Source of the DNA: CAZDET01 sp964504335
Lineage (GTDB): Bacteria; Bacteroidota; Bacteroidia; Chitinophagales; Saprospiraceae
Reading direction: 5' to 3'
Assembly (NCBI GenBank): GCA_964504335.1
Contig: CAZDET010000115.1
Coordinates: forward strand, 1 to 10,061
DNA length: 10,061 bases
Position 1 is the first letter of the stretch. Each line of letters begins with the position of its first letter. Position numbers and translations under genes: made by a program. The notes under the pieces are model-generated. The model had not been told where the DNA came from, searched no databases, and saw nothing but the letters and a program-made list of their open reading frames with translations. Below are positions 6,065-10,061 of the stretch, one piece after another.

Positions 6065-7126
6065 TTATTCCACGAATTCAGGTATCTCCTGAAGCAAAGG
6101 TAAGTGTACACTAAAATAATCGTCTGTTTGGATTATTCTTGGTACCTCCGTGGTGAAAAAGGCGTAACGATGACGGATATTTGACAAACCCAATCGAGTA
6201 GACGGCTGAGTGCTGGACTTTCGTTGCAAATTATTCCGGATCACGATCTGCCTGGAGTTGGGTGTTTCAATCTCAATGGTGAGGGGCTGATCTCTGCTGA
6301 TGATGTTGTGTTTGATGGCGTTTTCGAGTAGCATTTGCAGGCTCAGCGGCGGCAATTGCCGGTGTCGGGCCTCCGGCAGAATCGAAGCCTTGATCTGCAG
6401 ATTATCTCTGAAGCGTTCCTTGACCAGGTGTAGGCAGGCATCCAGAAATTCCAATTCCTTTTCTAAGGGAACCAGCTCCTCGTCTCGGATCTCCAGTATG
6501 TAGCGATAGACCCGCGAGAGCTGTTCGACAAACCGGACCGCCCGGTCGGGAGCTTCCGGAATCAGGTAAACCAGCGTATTCAAACTATTGAAAAGAAAGT
6601 GCGGATTGACTTGGCTGCGAAGGCTTTCCAACTGGGCCAGGGTGTTTTCCCGCCTCAGCCGTTCGGCCTCCACCGTTGCCTGCCGCCAGCGGTAAAAGAA
6701 AAACTTGCCCTCGTAAATTGTAGTGACCAGCAAAATGATCATCAGGGGCACTACGTAGATGTCCTTTGTGGAAATTTCCTCTTGTCGGTATTGCCCGAGG
6801 AATCGGTAGATGAGTTGTTGACACGCGATTTCTACCACAAGGAAAACCACAATCATGACACCCCCGGTGTTGAGCAGGCGCCGCTTGGTCTGTCGGTGCT
6901 CGGGAAAGCGGGCGCGAAACCAGCCAATTACCTGCCGCATCGACATCCAGTAAATGAAGGTGTACACAAAAGAGATCAACACGTGCACCATGTAATGATC
7001 GATCCCTTTGCTCAGATCAACGTCGAAAAACAGAACGGGAATCAACAGGCTGAGCAGGGGAATACCAATCAGCATCATTCTGCGATCGTCCCAGCCGATT
7101 ATTTCCGTCATTGGTCGTCCCCACAT
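6065..7126 (-). CDS. LytS/YehU-type sensor histidine kinase (His_kinase family, PF06580)
   Basis: A 353-residue inner-membrane kinase. Four hydrophobic segments (about 17-37, 44-64, 86-106, 123-139) form the sensor part and leave almost no periplasmic domain. A short coiled linker (about 145-170) leads to the phosphoacceptor block N174-P-H-F-L-F-N180, with H176 the predicted phosphorylated residue. The ATPase part has the N box L266-L-E-N-A-I-K-H-N274 and a reduced G box, R-L-G-L-S-N-I (311-317), where an arginine stands in place of the usual first glycine. This family normally phosphorylates a LytTR response regulator encoded next door. None is within reach here: the flanking genes are DUF2141 (11 bases downstream, probably same operon) and DUF1361 (divergent). 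Start is uncertain: ATG at 7126 or, five codons on, ATG at 7111. Signal and target genes are unknown. Confidence 0.94.
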   Translation of the reverse strand: MWGRPMTEIIGWDDRRMMLIGIPLLSLLIPVLFFDVDLSKGIDHYMVHVLISFVYTFIYWMSMRQVIGWFRARFPEHRQTKRRLLNTGGVMIVVFLVVEIACQQLIYRFLGQYRQEEISTKDIYVVPLMIILLVTTIYEGKFFFYRWRQATVEAERLRRENTLAQLESLRSQVNPHFLFNSLNTLVYLIPEAPDRAVRFVEQLSRVYRYILEIRDEELVPLEKELEFLDACLHLVKERFRDNLQIKASILPEARHRQLPPLSLQMLLENAIKHNIISRDQPLTIEIETPNSRQIVIRNNLQRKSSTQPSTRLGLSNIRHRYAFFTTEVPRIIQTDDYFSVHLPLLQEIPEFVE

Positions 7127-7258
7127 AGTCGAAGTAGTACTTTTCCAACTAAAACTACTATTCCGCCATCAGAAATACTAAACCATACCTGCCAATGGCC
7201 GATTTTTCCGTTTGAATCGTCAAAGCATCTCTTTCAACCGCACTAATCCCAATTGCAA

Positions 7259-7864
7259 ATGCCCCTGCTTTCGCTTTACCTGATCGGCTGCTGTACTGCC
7301 CTTTGGCTGTTTCGCCTATTGGTTTTCGATGCGCCGCAATTGATGTTATTTCTGCCGTGGAACTTATTCCTGGCTTTTCTGCCGGTCGTGTTCGCGCTTG
7401 CTATCCGGCGCTTACCCGCCGGAGGTTGGTTGATATTGCCCCTCTGGTTGTTGTTTTTACCAAATGCGCCCTATCTGGTAAGCGATCTGATCCACATCCG
7501 GCAGCGCGAAGGGGTATCCTTGCACTTTGATGTGCTCTTCTTTTTCCTCTTCGCCATCAGCGGGCTTCTGATGGGAGGGCAGGCTATTCACCTCGTAGCC
7601 ATTCACTACCAACGCCACCTGCGAACACTCCCCGGTCGACTGGCATTTTTTTCCCTCTTCCCACTCATCGGTTTGGGTATTTTCCTGGGGCGCCAGTTTC
7701 GCTGGAACAGTTGGGATGTACTCCTCCACCCCGTCCAGTTGATCAGTGAGTTGTTCTACGTGGTCGTTCACACTCCCCCGCAGCAGGAAGCGCTGGTAAT
7801 GGTATCGGGATACGGACTGCTTACCTTCGGTGCCTATTTATTGGTAGCTCGGCTCCAAAAATAA
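7259..7864 (+). CDS. DUF1361 integral membrane protein
   Basis: A polytopic inner-membrane protein of 201 residues with about six hydrophobic segments (roughly 2-22, 28-50, 56-74, 90-116, 127-146, 178-197). Family landmarks are PWN (33-35) in the second segment, FLPNAPYLVSDLIHI (66-80) and GRQFRWNSWD (144-153). These match PF07099, whose function is not known. The frame is open from a TTG at 7253, which would add two residues. I prefer ATG at 7259, which directly precedes the first hydrophobic segment. The gene diverges from the histidine kinase across a gap of about 130 bases and ends nine bases before the convergent acyl-CoA dehydrogenase, with no terminator hairpin between them. Whether it works with the kinase is not indicated. 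Confidence 0.9.
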   Translation: MPLLSLYLIGCCTALWLFRLLVFDAPQLMLFLPWNLFLAFLPVVFALAIRRLPAGGWLILPLWLLFLPNAPYLVSDLIHIRQREGVSLHFDVLFFFLFAISGLLMGGQAIHLVAIHYQRHLRTLPGRLAFFSLFPLIGLGIFLGRQFRWNSWDVLLHPVQLISELFYVVVHTPPQQEALVMVSGYGLLTFGAYLLVARLQK

Positions 7865-7873
7865 CGTCCGCGA

Positions 7874-9673
7874 TCAGAGTACGTATTCGTTCGCTTCGAT
7901 CAAGGCTTCGGCAATCATCCGGCGATCTGCCTTTACATTGGCCGGCGGATACTTGGTGTAGCGCTTCAATCCCATCAGGAAGGTGCGCTTGAGATCGCCC
8001 TCGGCAAAACTGGCGATCGCATCCGTCGCACTTTTAGCGATACGGGCCGTGGCATCGGTCAGGAAGACACGCAGGATAGCATCGTATACCGCTTGCGGCA
8101 CCGGCTTGCTAAGTTCGTTCAGTTTCTGAATCCGCAGCAAGATGCTCTCTGCCTGGAAGGCATCGTTCATCATATCCGCAATGTTCATGACGATTTCCTG
8201 CTCTTCCTTGAGGTTGAGTTGCCCGTCCATTTGCATCTTGGCAGCAGCACCGGCTACCATCAGGATGATTTTCTTGAAATGGGCTACCGCCTCAATTTCT
8301 TCGGCATAAGCTCCCTCTTTGCTACCTAAAGACGGCATGCTGGCGAGTTCTTTCTGTACTTCCCAGGCGGGGCCGACAATGTCGAGTGTTCCCTTTAGGG
8401 CCCGGCGGAACAGCATGTCAACTGTCAAGAGACGGTTGATCTCATTGGTACCCTCGTAGATGCGGTTGATGCGGCTGTCGCGATAGGCGCGGGCAGCCGT
8501 CCCTTCCTCCGAGTACCCCATACCGCCGTGAATTTGCAGGGTTTCATCGACGACGTAGTCGAGCGCTTCCGATCCGATCACCTTCAACATGGCGCATTCA
8601 ATGGCGTATTCTTCGGCCGCCTGCAACTTGGCCTCTCCGAAGGTAGTGCCTTGCGCCAGGAGGTCTTTGGCCCAGTCCTGCATCAGTTGGCTGGTGCGGT
8701 ACAGTGCACTCTCCGAAGCAAAGATGCGAATCGCCTGTTCGGCGAGTTTGTGCTTGATCGCCCCAAAGGCAGCAATGGGTACCTTAAACTGGATGCGCTC
8801 ATTGGCGTAGCGAATGGCCGTAGTCAGGCTACCCTTCGCCCCTCCGGTGCAGAGCGCGTTGAGCTTGAAGCGACCAACGTTCAGCGCATTGAAGGCAATG
8901 AGGTGCCCCTTGCCAATCTCCCCGAGCACATTCTCTGCGGATACCTTCACATTCTCGAAAAAGACCTGGCGGGTGGAGCTTCCTTTGATCCCCAGCTTTG
9001 CTTCTTCCGCACCAAGGGTAAGCCCTTCGGAATCGCGTGGAATGATGAAGCCGGTGAACTGATCGCCGTTGACCTGGGCGAAGACGATGAAGACATCGGC
9101 AAATCCGGCGTTGGTAATCCACATCTTCTGGCCGTTGATCACGTAGTGGCTCTGATCGTCGCTCAGATCCGCGCGCGTCTTGGCGGCCAGGGCATCCGAA
9201 CCGCTTCCGGGTTCGGTCAGGCAGTAGGAAGCCTTCATCTCACCGTTGATCAGCTTCGGTAGATAGGCCTTCTTTTGCGCTTCCGTACCAAAGTACAGAA
9301 TGGGCAGCATCCCAATTCCCGTATGCGCAGCAAAGGAAACGGTAAACGACCCTCCCGGTCCGAGGGTGTCACAAATCAGGGTATTGGTATTGGTATCGAG
9401 TTCCATGCCGCCATACGCCTCGGGCATGTGGGTGCCGAGCAGTCCGAGTTCCGCCATTTTCCCGATTAGAGATTCTGCCAAACCAGCCTCCTGCTTTTCG
9501 AGGCGATCGGCAGTAGGGAGTAGCTCCTGGTTCAGGAAGTCGCGCACCGTCTCACGGATCATCAACTGCTCCTCAGTCAACTCTTCCGGGATAAAAACGT
9601 CCTCGGGCTTGGAATCGCGAATGATGAATTCTCCTCCTCGAAGGACTTTGGATTTTACAAGGGTATCCGGCAT
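7874..9673 (-). CDS. Acyl-CoA dehydrogenase, VLCAD/ACAD9-like with C-terminal extension
   Basis: A 599-residue flavoenzyme that would catalyse the first step of fatty-acid beta-oxidation, forming trans-2-enoyl-CoA and passing electrons to electron-transfer flavoprotein. Domain order: N-terminal helical domain (about 30-145), central beta domain with the FAD/substrate signature C151-L-T-E-P-G-S-G-S-D160 and WITNAG (185-190), C-terminal helical domain (about 260-420) with R-F near 268-269 and the IHGGMGYSEE block (381-390), and the catalytic base E407 in IYEGTNEINR. Beyond about 430 lies a further helical region of ~170 residues. This is absent from short- and medium-chain enzymes (~380-400 residues) but present in VLCAD/ACAD9-type enzymes, suggesting long-chain substrates and possibly membrane association. 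No etfAB, thiolase or ligase gene is nearby. Two palindromes upstream suggest repressor control. ATG at 9673 is the natural start; no strong Shine-Dalgarno is visible. Confidence 0.95.
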   Translation of the reverse strand: MPDTLVKSKVLRGGEFIIRDSKPEDVFIPEELTEEQLMIRETVRDFLNQELLPTADRLEKQEAGLAESLIGKMAELGLLGTHMPEAYGGMELDTNTNTLICDTLGPGGSFTVSFAAHTGIGMLPILYFGTEAQKKAYLPKLINGEMKASYCLTEPGSGSDALAAKTRADLSDDQSHYVINGQKMWITNAGFADVFIVFAQVNGDQFTGFIIPRDSEGLTLGAEEAKLGIKGSSTRQVFFENVKVSAENVLGEIGKGHLIAFNALNVGRFKLNALCTGGAKGSLTTAIRYANERIQFKVPIAAFGAIKHKLAEQAIRIFASESALYRTSQLMQDWAKDLLAQGTTFGEAKLQAAEEYAIECAMLKVIGSEALDYVVDETLQIHGGMGYSEEGTAARAYRDSRINRIYEGTNEINRLLTVDMLFRRALKGTLDIVGPAWEVQKELASMPSLGSKEGAYAEEIEAVAHFKKIILMVAGAAAKMQMDGQLNLKEEQEIVMNIADMMNDAFQAESILLRIQKLNELSKPVPQAVYDAILRVFLTDATARIAKSATDAIASFAEGDLKRTFLMGLKRYTKYPPANVKADRRMIAEALIEANEYVL

Positions 9674-9694
9674 GATCGATGGAATTTTTCAGTT

Positions 9695-9710
9695 TAGCGA
9701 ATTTTCGCTA
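9695..9710. promoter_or_regulatory. Operator-like palindrome, copy 1 (start-proximal)
   Basis: TAGCGAATTTTCGCTA has perfect seven-base arms around a central TT. Its centre lies about 30 bases upstream of the dehydrogenase ATG. It shares an exact 16-base direct repeat (9693-9708) with copy 2. The shape fits a dimeric helix-turn-helix repressor such as a TetR-type fatty-acid regulator; the protein is not in the window. Confidence 0.5.
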
Positions 9711-9753
9711 CTAAAATAACCGAGATCTAGTAGAAAGGAAAGGCAGCGGCGGA

Positions 9754-9778
9754 TTTTTTAGCGAATTTTCGCAAAAAA
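9754..9778. promoter_or_regulatory. Operator-like palindrome, copy 2 (start-distal)
   Basis: The same GCGAA-TT-TTCGC core at 9761-9772 is flanked by six T on the left (plus one extra A) and six A on the right. Centre-to-centre distance to copy 1 is 64 bases, close to six helical turns, so both copies would face the same side of the DNA. Confidence 0.5.
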
Positions 9779-9819
9779 GTCACTCCCCCGCTTCCTCATC
9801 CGGCCAGGCTGCCCGAAAT

Positions 9820-9844
9820 AGTTGCCCCGAGAGCGGCTGCAACT
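9820..9844. other. Isolated stem-loop in the intergenic region
   Basis: AGTTGC (9820-9825) pairs with GCAACT (9839-9844). Inside, CCG (9827-9829) pairs with CGG (9834-9836) around an AGAG tetraloop. No T run follows on either strand, so it is not an intrinsic terminator. It lies between the operator pair and the candidate RNA promoter. Role unknown. Confidence 0.3.
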
Positions 9845-9846
9845 CC

Positions 9847-9862
9847 ATTCGAGTATTCGAAT
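9847..9862. promoter_or_regulatory. Palindrome upstream of the candidate small RNA promoter
   Basis: ATTCGAGTATTCGAAT has perfect six-base arms around four bases. It is centred about 42-43 bases before the inferred RNA start, a usual place for an activator dimer. A second small inverted repeat, AATTC-GGA-GAATT, follows at 9863-9875. Confidence 0.3.
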
Positions 9863-9883
9863 AATTCGGAGAATTTTCTAATT

Positions 9884-9891
9884 TAGCTTTG
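9884..9891 (+). promoter_or_regulatory. Candidate -7 promoter element of the small RNA
   Basis: TAGCTTTG matches the Bacteroidota -7 consensus TAnnTTTG in full. No TTG is seen at the -33 distance, so the promoter may be weak or depend on an activator. The predicted start is near 9897. Confidence 0.4.
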
Positions 9892-9896
9892 TATTA

Positions 9897-10046
9897 CAGC
9901 TCTTGATGCTTCCTACCACCTGACTTTGATCAATAGCTGCGGCTTCTCGAAATTCCTGTTCCCGTGCGGAACTTTCAAGAATAGTTTTCATTTGGTTTTT
10001 TGGGGTTATTAGAGGCAACCACTTTGTGGATGCCTCCTTTTTTTTT
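9897..10046 (+). ncRNA. Candidate small RNA of about 150 nt
   Basis: This is inferred from signals, not from a known family. A -7 element ends six bases before. The 5' end forms a long stem-loop: 9897-9901 plus 9903-9907 pair with 9929-9933 plus 9935-9939, ten pairs broken by one C/T mismatch. A second hairpin, GTTCC-cgtgc-GGAAC, lies at 9958-9972. The 3' end is a strong intrinsic terminator with nine T residues. An open frame of 37 codons on the opposite strand (9878-9991) has only about a third of its codons ending in G or C, against well over half in the start of the neighbouring dehydrogenase, so the RNA reading is preferred. It could instead be a leader of a gene beyond the window, terminated by attenuation. 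Confidence 0.4.
10012..10046 (+). terminator. Strong intrinsic terminator
   Basis: GAGGCA (10012-10017) pairs with TGCCTC (10031-10036), and CCAC (10019-10022) with GTGG (10026-10029), with one A/A mismatch and a TTT loop. Nine T residues follow at 10038-10046. It works for + strand transcription only. No + strand protein gene ends nearby, which is the main reason to suspect an RNA gene upstream. Confidence 0.75.
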
Positions 10047-10061
10047 AGATATTGTAATTTT

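Noticed and set aside
8528..9262. A 244-codon open frame antisense to the acyl-CoA dehydrogenase.
   Set aside because: It lies wholly inside a gene with clear family motifs, and its translation shows no family features. Long antisense frames are common in GC-rich coding DNA.
9878..9991. A 37-codon open frame on the - strand, starting MKTILESSAR, with an A-rich stretch before the ATG.
   Set aside because: Only 12 of 37 codons end in G or C, unlike neighbouring genes. No - strand promoter is visible, and the region's terminator and -7 element both point to a + strand RNA. A small peptide gene is not fully excluded.
1..10061. Search for CRISPR arrays, toxin-antitoxin or phage-defence genes, integrases, insertion sequences, tRNA or rRNA.
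   Set aside because: None of the genes or repeats fits these classes, and the gene content is typical chromosomal core or near-core.

Overview
The window looks like ordinary chromosomal DNA from a member of the Bacteroidota, most likely a marine or environmental Saprospiria/Lewinella-type bacterium. The support is indirect. The protein families (LytS-type kinase with four membrane spans, DUF2141, DUF1361, a ~600-residue acyl-CoA dehydrogenase, a Cys-rich TPR lipoprotein) are typical of that phylum. Two good matches to the Bacteroidota -7 promoter element TAnnTTTG are present, most gene starts lack a strong Shine-Dalgarno sequence, and base composition is slightly GC-rich. I see no insertion sequence, integrase, phage gene, CRISPR array, tRNA or rRNA.

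Layout. Positions 1-187 hold the end of an upstream transcript, closed by two tandem intrinsic terminators. Next comes a membrane-anchored serine hydrolase (188-1519, +), convergent with a TPR lipoprotein (1587-3029, -). The TPR gene diverges from serC (3168-4262, +), which has a recognisable promoter and ribosome binding site. serC is followed two bases later by a YgjP-like zinc metallopeptidase (4265-4999, +), then by a small exported protein of unknown function (5083-5604, +). The stop codon of that last gene interlocks with the stop of a DUF2141 gene on the other strand (5601-6053, -). The DUF2141 gene lies just downstream of a LytS/YehU-type sensor histidine kinase (6065-7126, -), probably in one operon. 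A DUF1361 membrane protein (7259-7864, +) diverges from the kinase and meets, nine bases on, a VLCAD-like acyl-CoA dehydrogenase (7874-9673, -).

The only long gap (9674-10061) is not empty. It holds two copies of a palindrome upstream of the dehydrogenase that look like operators for a dimeric repressor. It also holds a likely small RNA gene on the + strand (about 9897-10046) with a -7 element, a strong 5' stem-loop and an excellent intrinsic terminator.

The genes do not form one pathway. They cover serine and PLP metabolism (serC), fatty-acid beta-oxidation (dehydrogenase), envelope proteins and signalling. I found no convincing new multi-gene system. The items most worth checking are the candidate small RNA, the paired operator upstream of the dehydrogenase, and the orphan kinase/DUF2141 pair.
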